Below are positions 8,401-14,256 of a stretch of 16,575 nt of DNA, one piece after another. The stretch comes from Phoronis pallida (Eukaryota; Phoronida; Phoronidae). Every line of letters begins with the position of its first letter. Position 1 is the first letter of the stretch. A program made the translations under genes and the position numbers. The notes under the pieces are model-generated. The model did not search any database. It was not told the origin of the DNA and saw only the letters and a program-made list of their open reading frames with translations. The stretch is taken from the NCBI GenBank assembly GCA_028565715.1, contig JAOXYC010213128.1, positions 1-16,575 on the forward strand. Reading direction: 5' to 3'.

Positions 8401-10034
8401 AGTAGTGGTTTCATGAAGATATAGGTCTACCTTAAAAACACATTCTTACCTTTATTTATAGCTCAAGACTGTTTGACTGGTTGTCAAGGGAAACATTATT
8501 TTACCTTCTAGTTTTGTGTTTATAATGAATTATTGATAAGTTACAAAATGAGCAATCTGTTTTATATTAAAAATTAATCTGGTGGCTTTGAAGTAGCAGA
8601 CTTAATTCAACAGGGATTAGTCCCTTATTTGTGATCATGGATTTTATATGAAAGTTGTTAAATTTCTATTATGAATCTAGCAGTCAGACATTCAATATAC
8701 TCGACACTTAAAATAAATGTGAAAAACAACCCAATTTAAAATGATAAGGTTCATGACAATCTGAGTGATTATAAAAAGTTTCAAACCTCTTTTTTAGATG
8801 GCATGAACACTGGTGAATAAAGAAAAGGTTCACTGACAATCTGAGTGATTATAAAAAGTTTCAAACCTCTTTTTTAGATGGCTTTCTAAAACATAAACCT
8901 TGCTTACATGTGAAATAAAATACACCCAACATTATAAAAGTTTAGTGGGCTGGAAAAATCAGCTTTTATATAAATTCTTATAGCACAAGATATATTTGAA
9001 TGGATATGTTTTGTTGCAATTGTTGACAATAAAACTATTCATAACATTATTATTGGACTTGAACAATGACTATATAAATAGCAGGTTGAATGCATTGAAT
9101 GAAAGGAATTCACAACAAGCCCAAGTTTTTTTTTTTGGACAAAATAATTATGTTAAATGTGAAGCATTTTCCTTTCTCAAATTCTCAATTGGTTTCAAAC
9201 TTCATTTCTTACTAAATACTTTAGGCATTTGGATTCTTAGTACACATAATATATTTATTATTCTTGTCCTTAAAACAATAGTCATGACCAATAAGTATCG
9301 GTTCTCGCATATTCTTATATGATGAATGCAAAGTTGTGAGAAAGCATTGATTATTTCCATTACTTTTCATGATTGATAAACATTTAACTTTATTTACAGC
9401 CCCATAAGAAAAAGAAACCCAAAGCTCACCTATAGGCAGACGAAAACCATATTTACTGGCCAAGAAATCATTCTGGTCATCAGTTCCAAACTGTTTGATC
9501 ACTCCTGTCACCAAATCATTGTTAGAGAGAATATTTATTAATCTTCTCATATCTGACTGACTCCTGAAAAATAATTATGGTAGATAATACTGATGAAAGA
9601 AATGTTCGAGTCATTGAGACATCAGAATTTAAAGCTCTAATTAATTGATGTTTAAAATCAAATTTTGGTCATGGTTTAAACCTCGCTCAGAAATATGTAC
9701 TGATAAGAACTGAATTATAAACACTCATTTCACGTTTTTAAATTTTGTTTATCTTTTTTGTACCATACAAGACTTACCTTGTTTGAATTTTTTTCAACGA
9801 CAGCTTTAAATAAAATTTCCCTTCAAAATTGAACTGCAGACTGTGAATTGTTAACTCCAGTGCAAGTGCCTTAGTTTCTACACCACCAGCGTATGGTTGA
9901 ACAGCAGAGCTGGCATTCAAAAATAAACCAGGGCTTTGTTGCAAGGCTGAAGAGGGTTGCCCATACAGGCTTAGATCTGAAGCAGTGTTGGGTTGTACAG
10001 CAATGCTGGGTGGCAAAGGATTTGGTGCACTCAT
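2248..10034 (-). CDS. CCDC33: CCDC33 orthologue (coiled-coil domain-containing protein 33), 5' part, 11 exons, 3' end outside window
   Basis: Exons in transcript order: 10034-9778, 9563-9430, 7268-6811, 6381-6227, 5936-5803, 5585-5476, 5207-5011, 4530-4410, 3790-3524, 3075-3007 and 2424-2248. All junctions are GT-AG and the phases chain without error to 693 codons. Recognition rests on recalled human CCDC33, which shows the same order of blocks: a TKALALELTIHSLQF-type start, SKYGFRLPIG, the C2 start ILHGAANLP, GRIVPNYRDYK and TPDAALVLEYY. Residues about 70-215 look like a C2-like beta fold, about 297-416 a C2 domain, and about 445-634 a second C2-like region. Vertebrate CCDC33 continues with a coiled-coil half, which is not visible here. 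The family is testis- and cilia-associated; an early report suggested a peroxisomal role and later work links it to motile cilia. No catalytic residues are expected, so a scaffold role is inferred. An in-frame TAA nine bases upstream of the ATG fixes this start. Confidence 0.93.
2471..2635. mobile_element. Palindromic foldback (MITE-like) element
   Basis: Two arms of about 75-80 bp mirror each other with few mismatches. GGGAAGTAATACAAACTTTT near 2497 recurs reversed as AAAAGTTTGTATTACTTCCC near 2590. The centre TAGAACGAGCC-TTT-GGCGAGTTCTA is palindromic too, so the whole 165 bp can fold on itself. There is no ORF. It sits in the intron between coding exons 10 and 11. No clear target-site duplication was seen. 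Confidence 0.85.
2669..2715. repeat. Short direct repeat, 20-bp unit, 27-bp period
   Basis: CAATTCTTTACGTTCCAAAG at 2669 is repeated at 2696 with one change (C to T). This is a local duplication within the intron and no function is suggested. Confidence 0.8.
3007..3075 (-). CDS. CCDC33: CCDC33 coding exon 10 (69 nt)
   Basis: A small phase-0 exon with acceptor TTTCTGTTTTAG|TGTGAG and donor ACAGAG|GTATGT. It encodes 23 residues ending in PTVGLVLRLITTE, which aligns with vertebrate PTVALSFQLLSSE. The exon is too short for ordinary ORF calling; homology and matching phase support it. Confidence 0.88.
3076..3523 (-). other. CCDC33 intron, nothing further recognised
   Basis: AT-rich intronic DNA between coding exons 9 and 10. 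The donor GTGAGA and acceptor TTTTAG are normal. I see no repeat or hairpin of note. Confidence 0.7.
3524..3790 (-). CDS. CCDC33: CCDC33 coding exon 9
   Basis: The acceptor is TTTTGTGTTTCAG|CTAAC and the donor is GTTCAG|GTGAGA, which gives 267 nt, 89 codons, phase 0 at both ends. It encodes QPSWFHAFMFSSNRD, TPDAALVLEYY, then WSIRDPVGYSVFLL and GLTVEGLPVQ. All of these have direct counterparts in vertebrate CCDC33, which makes this the best conserved exon seen. Confidence 0.95.
4126..4345. repeat. Fragment of dispersed repeat bounded by inverted AGGGCCCT boxes
   Basis: It begins with GGGCCCTCACTTGACTTTGG and contains GTGCCTTCAGAGGGGGGAGT. Near 4338 there is another GAGGGCCCTG. The first part resembles DNA at 13171-13200 (AGGGCCCTCGCTC then TTTGGGGGCTGGGG). 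The second part resembles 14593-14625 (GTGCCTTCAGAAGGGGTAAT). Three partial copies in one window point to a dispersed element. It lies in the intron between coding exons 8 and 9. Confidence 0.55.
4410..4530 (-). CDS. CCDC33: CCDC33 coding exon 8
   Basis: The acceptor is ATGTCTTGTAG|ACG and the donor is CCGCAG|GTATGT, which gives 121 nt, phase 2 in and phase 0 out. It encodes a linker (NSVTFPCPHPASFFP and a Gln/Pro-rich tail). The vertebrate protein also has a Pro-rich loop here, so low conservation is expected. Confidence 0.85.
4531..5010 (-). other. CCDC33 intron carrying the tRNA-derived element
   Basis: AT-rich intronic DNA. Apart from the tRNA-like stretch, only A/T-rich sequence was seen, with no coding exon. 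Confidence 0.7.
4686..4757 (+). repeat. tRNA-derived element (SINE head or tRNA pseudogene)
   Basis: Box A-like TTAGCTCAG is followed by a perfect anticodon stem (CTTGC 4703-4707, loop CTAGTCT, GCAAG 4715-4719). A T-arm follows (ATGGG 4732-4736, loop TTTGTTT, CCTAT 4744-4748). The D-arm is shortened by several bases, the acceptor stem pairs only in part, and box B is degenerate. It is therefore not a working tRNA gene. The loop would read AGT at the anticodon position. It lies in the intron between coding exons 7 and 8. Confidence 0.65.
5011..5207 (-). CDS. CCDC33: CCDC33 coding exon 7
   Basis: The acceptor is AATTCCATCTACAG|CCTT and the donor is TATAA|GTGAGT, which gives 197 nt ending in phase 2. 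It begins the second C2-like region. GLEILLQGFERPLATPMGN leads to GRIVPNYRDYK, almost the same as vertebrate ARVVPNYKEFK, which is one of the strongest family signatures in the window. Confidence 0.94.
5476..5585 (-). CDS. CCDC33: CCDC33 coding exon 6 (C2 end)
   Basis: The acceptor is TATTTATTGCAG|CC and the donor is GTCTTG|GTAAGT, which gives 110 nt, phase 1 in and phase 0 out. It encodes AIILSIADNPTKKELVNYRL and then PFHHYHMECVL, the closing strands of the C2 domain. They align with the vertebrate stretch ending in FHPYHFELV. Confidence 0.92.
5803..5936 (-). CDS. CCDC33: CCDC33 coding exon 5 (C2 core)
   Basis: The acceptor is TTAATTCCAG|CCGG and the donor is GAAG|GTACAC, which gives 134 nt, phase 2 in and phase 1 out. 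It encodes the C2 middle section, including ATHSPVWEQVVTMEI. This is the usual C2 pattern of a hydrophobic strand after a Pro-x-Trp turn. Confidence 0.9.
6227..6381 (-). CDS. CCDC33: CCDC33 coding exon 4 (start of central C2 domain)
   Basis: The acceptor is TTTCTATTCATAG|CATG and the donor is CACT|GTAAGC, which gives 155 nt, phase 0 in and phase 2 out. It encodes EEIAVILHGAANLP and then DGRTPVPYATL, the first two strands and loop 1 of a C2 domain. In calcium-binding C2 domains the second motif usually reads DPY. Here the Asp is replaced by Val, so calcium binding is doubtful. Confidence 0.92.
6382..6810 (-). other. CCDC33 intron with tRNA-like element, otherwise A/T-rich
   Basis: Between coding exons 3 and 4. 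Apart from the tRNA-derived stretch it is A/T-rich (runs such as TTTTTAAATATT) with no exon signature. Confidence 0.7.
6418..6493 (-). repeat. tRNA-derived element, minus strand (SINE head or tRNA pseudogene)
   Basis: On the minus strand, ATAGCTCAGTGGTTCAAGAG gives a good box A and a D-arm with CTC/GAG pairing. The box B-like GGGTTGAATTCC sits in a T-arm that pairs as CTGGG/CCTGG with two G-T wobbles. The anticodon stem and acceptor stem do not pair well. I therefore call it tRNA-derived, not a functional gene. It is close to the acceptor of CCDC33 coding exon 4. Confidence 0.65.
6811..7268 (-). CDS. CCDC33: CCDC33 coding exon 3 (largest exon)
   Basis: The acceptor is CCAACTCACAG|GATTTTTTG and the donor is CCACAG|GTTAGC, which gives 458 nt ending in phase 0. 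The first half (FFDAQNQNDVFLLIDAIKL) completes the N-terminal C2-like fold and aligns with the vertebrate HDAQLHVEALRL stretch. The second half, rich in Ser, Pro, Arg and Thr, is a probably disordered linker leading into the central C2 domain. Confidence 0.93.
7269..9429 (-). other. CCDC33 long intron (about 2.2 kb)
   Basis: The largest complete intron in the window, between coding exons 2 and 3. Open frames here (for example at 7354-7605 and 8996-9322 plus strand) are short, A/T-rich, and lack family features. It contains a tandem duplication at 8754-8882 and an RFX-like X-box at 8480-8494. Confidence 0.75.
8754..8882. repeat. Tandem duplication, 49 identical bp, 80-bp period
   Basis: The 49 bp from TGACAATCTGAGTGATTATA through TTTTTTAGATGGC at 8754-8802 recur without change at 8834-8882. 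Similarity extends a few bases upstream (AAGGTTCA). Perfect identity in non-coding DNA points to a recent duplication or an assembly effect. Confidence 0.9.
9430..9563 (-). CDS. CCDC33: CCDC33 coding exon 2
   Basis: The acceptor is ATTATTTTTCAG|GAG and the donor is ATAG|GTGAGC, which gives 134 nt, phase 2 in and phase 1 out. The product continues the N-terminal C2-like fold and ends in SKYGFRLPIG, equivalent to the vertebrate segment SKFIFTLPKG. Confidence 0.92.
9778..10034 (-). CDS. CCDC33: CCDC33 first coding exon
   Basis: Encodes residues 1-85 plus two bases (phase 2). The first 60 residues are a low-complexity, Ser/Pro/Gln/Ala-rich leader with no signal peptide. A beta-strand-rich stretch follows (ETKALALELTIHSLQF and onward) that matches the conserved N-terminal block of vertebrate CCDC33. 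The donor reads AAG|GTAAGTC, and without splicing the frame would stop at once (TAA). Only the ATG at 10034-10032 is available, because TAA stands in frame just upstream. Confidence 0.93.
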
Positions 10035-10058
10035 GATGGATTATGACTGTTTCTCAAC
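10035..10058 (-). other. CCDC33 5' UTR portion of first coding exon
   Basis: A probable acceptor TTTTGCCTTTCAG|GTTGAG precedes the start codon by 24 bases, so at least one non-coding exon should lie upstream. Alternatively, transcription begins in the CpG-rich block at about 10190-10410 and runs straight through. Confidence 0.5.
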
Positions 10059-10136
10059 CTGAAAGGCAAAATACCTTTATTAATCTTTGAAGAATGAGCA
10101 CCTTCTTTAATATAGTGAAATTTGTCTTATGATAAA

Positions 10137-10170
10137 AATTTCAGATGAAATTAAATTTCAGATGAAATTA
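10137..10170. repeat. 17-bp unit repeated twice in tandem, each unit palindromic
   Basis: AATTTCAGATGAAATTA occurs twice head to tail. Each unit is itself nearly palindromic (AATTTCA-GA-TGAAATT). It lies just upstream of the CCDC33 coding start. A role as a regulatory half-site array is possible but only an idea. Confidence 0.8.
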
Positions 10171-10189
10171 GCAACGGAGATTTATTCAC

Positions 10190-10412
10190 TAACAGTAGCA
10201 CATTCGACACTAGACTCTACTACATCCCCTTCGACTCAGGTCGAGGGACTGTAACAATCGCGGGGGGCCTACCGAAAGTAGGGATCGGGTTACCGATAGT
10301 AGTTTAAGCGGAGTGACGTCATCCGCATATACTTAGCGATACTGGATTAGCGCGCGATTGATTCAGTCGGTCGTTTTCAACGACTGGCTGAGTTGAGTCT
10401 AATTCGACACCT
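10190..10412 (-). promoter_or_regulatory. CpG-richer promoter-like block upstream of CCDC33
   Basis: Base composition changes sharply from the A/T-rich surroundings to a CpG-containing stretch (TCGCGGGGGGCC, TAGCGCGCGATT). It contains a perfect CRE palindrome TGACGTCA at 10314-10321. A 12-bp-arm hairpin lies at 10364-10390 (CAGTCGGTCGTT / AACGACTGGCTG). ATTCGACAC occurs near both edges (10202, 10402). The position fits a promoter for CCDC33. An insertion with its own composition is the alternative. Confidence 0.45.
10314..10321. promoter_or_regulatory. CRE-type palindrome TGACGTCA
   Basis: A perfect 8-bp CREB/ATF/CREM consensus site, about 280 bp upstream of the CCDC33 start codon. Testis genes are often CREM-driven in vertebrates, which would suit CCDC33. 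Use here is inferred. Confidence 0.5.
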
Positions 10413-10711
10413 GTTAGCTGCATTTTAAAGTCTAAAAATTGGAAGTTTATCGACATGTACTGAGGTTGGGACGATGCACCAACTCAAAGATTGCATTAAC
10501 TTGAACATTAGAGGGGGGACGAAAACAAGGAAGGCTGAAGATGACATGGAGAAAGACAGTAGAAAAGGTGAGAAAAGATTTCAGATGGGGTAGATGGAAC
10601 GAGGCAAAAAACACTGCTAATGACCAGGCTGAATGGCATAGCCTTATCAACCCTGGGCACGAAGATGACAGACCATAACACTATCAAATTGACATTTATC
10701 ACTGTTTATAC

Positions 10712-10784
10712 CTTTGAAGGTTTCTTTCATTCTGAATTCTTCATTGCTGGTGATCCCCTGTGAGGTACATGTGTAGTTCGCCAT
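10712..10784 (-). other. Candidate upstream (5') exon of CCDC33 with a short upstream ORF
   Basis: On the minus strand, GGGAGATGGCG opens a frame of 24 codons (starting MANYTCTSQG) that runs to a donor CAAAG|GTATAAAC. If joined to the acceptor at 10058, the frame reads G-GT then TGA. It would then form a 25-codon upstream ORF ahead of the CCDC33 ATG. The YY1-like AGATGGCG is typical of sites close to transcription starts. It could instead belong to another minus-strand transcript. Confidence 0.35.
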
Positions 10785-10988
10785 CTCCCAACAAGATCAC
10801 ACATGTTTTAATTATTTTCGCAGACTTGTGACTCTGAAACAATATTTAAAAGAATATCAAATTATGCTAATTTCAGACGACCTGCCTAGGGGCAAAGTTT
10901 TCAACCCAAGTGGAGCACTCAGAGCAATTAACAATTTGAAATTTTTCGAATTACTCCCATATATGATAATTTTATATCTTTTTGGAGT

Positions 10989-11218
10989 GAAATTTTGTGC
11001 AGAAATCCTTTGTTGATCATAACTTAATTACTTGCATGTAAGTAAAAAATACAAAAAATATGTAAAAGGATGATTGAGAGCTTTTTTGTTATGCTATGCT
11101 TAGCTTTTATTTACACAAAAAAGCTCTCAAATTTAGGATCAAAGCTAATAGATTTTTTTTACTCAGATGCAAGTAAGTTATGTTCAGCAAAGGACTTGTG
11201 TATACCACAAAATTTTGA
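10989..11218. mobile_element. Old foldback element with about 100-bp arms
   Basis: The innermost arms are a perfect 16-bp match (TTGAGAGCTTTTTTGT at 11074-11089, its reverse at 11115-11130). Further out, ACTTGCAT-AGTAAAAAA, TCCTTTG-TGA-ATAACTTA and AAATTTTGTG recur reversed with scattered mismatches and small indels. The gradient of identity suggests an aged palindromic insertion. Plus-strand open frames overlapping both arms are by-products. Confidence 0.75.
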
Positions 11219-11756
11219 CGACCCACCATCGGAAAATGATTAAAGACTTAATTGGTAGAAATGGCCATGTTTCTTGTTTTGGTAGAAAATTTTGGTTGTT
11301 ATTAAATTTCCACAAAAAGTCAAAAATCAAGCTATTGTTCTTTACAATTCACTGTGTTAAATACTTTTGATGAGCTCTGTTTTTATAAATTTGAAGAACC
11401 AGTTGTTTTCCAAAGAAAGAACAATGAAGGCCTTAATTTTTTATTCAAAAGACAGTGGTATTTTTTGGTATGGAGACATTTCTTAAAACATTTCAAGCAA
11501 AATATATATCTTAAGAATTATAAACAATTATAATGCAGGAATAGAATTGTTTTTATATATCACATCAAGGTCAGTTTAACATTTCGGCAAAATAAAGAAT
11601 CAGAATTAATGAAAATTGAATAAATAAGAGATATGATTTTCAAAAAATCTTTTGACTTTATACATCAGTGGCCCAGGATCAATTTCCTAATTTCTGCATT
11701 CATGATCAAGGGGTGTCAGAAACTAATATTTCCCTCTAAACATTCTCACGGACGGC

Positions 11757-11764
11757 TGACGTCA
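11757..11764. promoter_or_regulatory. CRE-type palindrome TGACGTCA
   Basis: A second perfect copy of the CREB/ATF site in the region between the two divergent genes, within GACGGCTGACGTCATGCATC. No transcript start is visible beside it. Confidence 0.35.
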
Positions 11765-11814
11765 TGCATCATGACTTAATTGGCAGAATTCATTGAATTA
11801 GCTGGTGATAAAAG

Positions 11815-11848
11815 CCCGGATGATAAGTCAATACTATTGGCATCCGGG
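11815..11848. repeat. Short hairpin, perfect 8-bp arms
   Basis: CCCGGATG at 11815-11822 pairs with CATCCGGG at 11841-11848 across an 18-base loop. It is GC-rich compared with its surroundings. Confidence 0.7.
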
Positions 11849-11913
11849 AACTTCTGGTATGTTTACGTCTGCTTGTTGTAACGAGTCAGCGCCATCGAGA
11901 ATAGAGACCTGCA

Positions 11914-12030
11914 TAGACTCTCTGATTAGACCTCGGGAATAGATTTCTTATTTACCTTTCCTCTATTATAAGAGAAAGACAAAAAAAGAAATCTGTTCCC
12001 GACCCGTGGATTAGACTAAACGCGAGTCTA
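11914..12030. repeat. Inverted repeat with TAGACTC ends
   Basis: GGGAATAGATTTCTT (11935-11949) is mirrored by AAGAAATCTGTTCCC (11986-12000) with one mismatch. TAGACTC (11914) is mirrored by GAGTCTA (12024). Between these lie shared TTAGAC/TCTAAT pieces. It is probably a degraded palindromic insertion. Confidence 0.7.
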
Positions 12031-13030
12031 AACCTTTTGCATTCAGGCTTCACTTGGGCTTCACTTGACTTCAGGAACTGAAATTTCAAGAATCATTCAA
12101 GTGTTTTGAACTTTCAATTTCAAGCAAATGAATTTCATCTGGCTGGTTATGACTCTGCCATAGGCTTGATGACAAATTATTTGAAAAAAGTTCGTGGAAA
12201 TTACTGCAACCAGTGGTTACGTGTTCCCCAACAGTCGGCATGTGAGTTAAAAATCCCGCGAATCGGCGTCAGAAATTGACGAATGGTTCAGGTCATGTTT
12301 ACCTTCTTTTCTTTACAAATTAGTTTCACTGATGGCCAGGGGGGTCGCTTCAGATTATTTATATACTGCCACAATTTATCAATAAAAATAGAAAAATAAC
12401 ATGCACAGTTTTATAAGATGGATTCGTATCTTTTATTTTTGGAATTCGCTTTACAAATTTGTCACCAAAATATAATAAGCACACTGATTAAGAACATTTT
12501 GTCCACATATTTTACTGGCCTTTGCTAAATGTATTAAACAGGGCTACTTTATTAATTTCTAATCAAATTGATAATACAAAAAAAAATATTCGGCTGATTT
12601 TTTTATCTAATTCTACTAATCTTATGTTTATTTTCTAGATTTATTCGAAATAAGTCTCAAACAAATGTGATACAAATTGGTTTGGAAGTTTATTGACTAA
12701 AGTTGTCTTGACCATGATGACCTGATTTGCAATGGAGAAGACAGTGGATGAACAACGGTAAAACTCAACATAAATTCCGAAAACCTGACAACCTTGAGTC
12801 TGCATTAAGCATAATCAAACAAGTGATGAAAGCCACCAGCAGTCAATTCCTAAAAATCCTATGACCCAATCTTAACTGTCAAAACGCTCGCATCTTGCAC
12901 AAAACAAGTAGTGACGGTGCAGAAATCTAGAAATTTCAGTCCCAAAACAAACACTCGTAGTCACGTGGTAGTGAAACAGTGCAAAACCAAACAGAAATGC
13001 TTGGTCATTGATTGTCGGCATTGTTGATGC

Positions 13031-13178
13031 AGGGCCCGGTAATTATTTATTATGTGACGACTCACGCAAATTCTCGCACATTCCCGTTATTCAGTCAAAG
13101 TGAATTTCATTGACTGAATAACTTGAATCTCCGAGATTTCCGCAAGTCGTCACATAGTAAATAATTACCCAGGGCCCT
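13031..13178. mobile_element. Palindromic foldback element A, 68-bp arms, TTATTCAGTCAA core
   Basis: The left arm begins AGGGCCCGGTAATTATTTA and ends TTATTCAGTCAA at 13098. After an 11-base loop, TTGACTGAATAA starts the mirror arm, which ends TAAATAATTACCCAGGGCCC. The arms also share TATGTGACGACT / AGTCGTCACATA. There is no coding capacity. The AGGGCCCT edges recur in other repeats of this window. Confidence 0.85.
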
Positions 13179-13215
13179 CGCTCACATTTGGGGGCTGGGG
13201 GTTATTGTCAGGGAA

Positions 13216-13290
13216 TTGTCCGCGTTTCCCCGGATTTCCGCGTTTTTCATTGATCCTTTCCGCGGTTTTTAAATCCTTTCCGCTTTTTTG
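13216..13290. repeat. Cluster of TTTCCGCGTTTTT motifs
   Basis: The motif occurs in close succession (TGTCCGCGTTT, ATTTCCGCGTTTTT, CTTTCCGCGGTTTTT, CTTTCCGCTTTTTTG). It returns twice at 13638-13678. The spacing is irregular, about 17-24 bp. It may be a decayed tandem repeat, or a run of binding sites. It lies about 100 bp upstream of the candidate TMEM11 first exon. Confidence 0.55.
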
Positions 13291-13378
13291 CAAATTTCCT
13301 AACCAAAAACTGGCAAAAAAGCGATCGTCTGAAAACGGGAAAGTGCCGATCGCTCTTCAGTTTTCGAGTTAGAAAAGC

Positions 13379-13389
13379 ATGACAACGAA
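13379..13389 (+). CDS. TMEM11: Candidate first coding exon of TMEM11
   Basis: ATGACAACGAA is followed by a good donor GTAAGATGG. It ends with two bases of a codon, which is exactly the phase the main TMEM11 exon needs. The joined start would read MTTK-DVQQAANF and give a 172-residue protein, against 192 in human. The donor overlaps AAGATGGCCGC, close to the YY1 consensus found at many first-exon/intron borders. Vertebrate TMEM11 also has a short first coding exon. The exon is tiny and the call rests only on phase, context and signals. Confidence 0.35.
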
Positions 13390-13637
13390 GTAAGATGGCC
13401 GCTGACACACGTTTTTGACTCGATTTCCCTGCGGAAAATGGGTTACCGAGTGAACACGGGCCGCAAACTGTTAAAATTTTAGAGTAAATGGCAGAATAAA
13501 CGATGGAAGAGGATAGAGATGGTGGTTATTAGAGAATAAGTAGAAAAATGAGGTCATTCTTTGACGGAGTGCTCGTTCCCAAAAAATTTTTTTGGGAAGT
13601 ATAGCGTTTTTTTTTTGCTCGTCAACTTTTTGAGAAT

Positions 13638-13678
13638 TATTTCCGCGTTTTTGGTCAGCGGTTTCCGCGTTTTTTGCC
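13638..13678. repeat. Two further TTTCCGCGTTTTT motifs
   Basis: ATTTCCGCGTTTTTGG and GTTTCCGCGTTTTTTGCC lie in the same orientation as the cluster at 13216-13290. They frame the stretch that includes the candidate TMEM11 first exon. Confidence 0.5.
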
Positions 13679-13792
13679 AACCACAGAATTGTCAGGAAAC
13701 TTTTCAGTGGTTTTCACTCAGAGTCATTCCAAGCCCTGTATTGTGCAGTATTCGACACCTCTCGCGATTCCCATTATTCAGTCATTAATCAT

Positions 13793-13922
13793 GATTTAAT
13801 GCGGTACAAGTTATACAGAGCGGTCCTTTGTATTCCCGTTATTCAGTCAATGTGTTTTAATTGACTGAATAACAGGAAATAAACGAGCGACCGCTCTGTA
13901 CGACTTGTACCCATTAATGCAT
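13793..13922. mobile_element. Palindromic foldback element B, related to element A by its core
   Basis: The left arm, including GGTACAAG, ACAGAGCGGTC and CCCGTTATTCAGTCAA (ending 13850), is mirrored from 13861 with moderate divergence. The core and flank TTCCCGTTATTCAGTCAA is shared with element A at 13081-13098. A third, unpaired copy, ATTCCCATTATTCAGTCATT, stands at 13767. Confidence 0.8.
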
Positions 13923-14096
13923 TTAGTCTTGTCCCCAGACTGCAATCGTCAAGCTTAAGTCATGGTTTTTGTTTGAAACAGTACAGGAACACAGATTTCT
14001 AACGACCGACACAAAATCCAGCATTGACTAACCTGGTTCCCTACGGTCACAATATTTGAGAACAGGTTGTCCAACTCCCACAATTGTGGGTGTTGA

Positions 14097-14104
14097 TGAC
14101 GTCA
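14097..14104. promoter_or_regulatory. CRE-type palindrome TGACGTCA
   Basis: The third perfect CREB/ATF site, about 730 bp upstream of the main TMEM11 exon. It lies inside the candidate terminal-inverted-repeat element. Confidence 0.35.
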
Positions 14105-14256
14105 CGAAATAGTTCAGGACCAAGCCCACTAAAATCATCCAACGACCCCCGCGTTTGGACTTGGGAACGAGGCTATTAATGCATGAACTGAATTATGAAC
14201 ACAAATTCGCAAGATTTGTTGACGAGGTGTCGGATACTGCACAATATCACAATTAC

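Larger units (their letters stand above)
13739..14246. mobile_element. Candidate non-autonomous element with 23-bp terminal inverted repeats
   Basis: TATTGTGCAGTATTCGACAC plus CTC at 13739-13761 is mirrored at 14224-14246 with a single mismatch. The 460 bp between hold a palindrome (13793-13922), a hairpin at 14071-14094 (CAACTCCCACAA / TTGTGGGTGTTG), a CRE palindrome, and no transposase. No target-site duplication was recognised. It may be a short DNA transposon relic with nested insertions. Confidence 0.6.

Noticed and set aside
8996-9322. 108-codon open frame on the plus strand
   Set aside because: A/T-rich, Phe/Leu/Ile/Asn-rich translation typical of chance frames; intronic and unrelated to any family I know.
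10541-10567. ATG followed by GTGAGA donor on the plus strand, considered as a TMEM11 first exon
   Set aside because: Neither ATG frame gives the phase required at 14829, and the third frame has a stop.
12169-12279. 36-residue plus-strand frame in the intergenic region, considered as a TMEM11 first exon
   Set aside because: Its possible donor (GTGAGT at 12241) leaves one base of a codon, while the TMEM11 exon needs two, and the peptide resembles nothing known.
13395-13416. AAGATGGCCGC as the TMEM11 start codon
   Set aside because: That frame stops after seven codons without a convincing donor. The ATG 17 bases upstream fits better.
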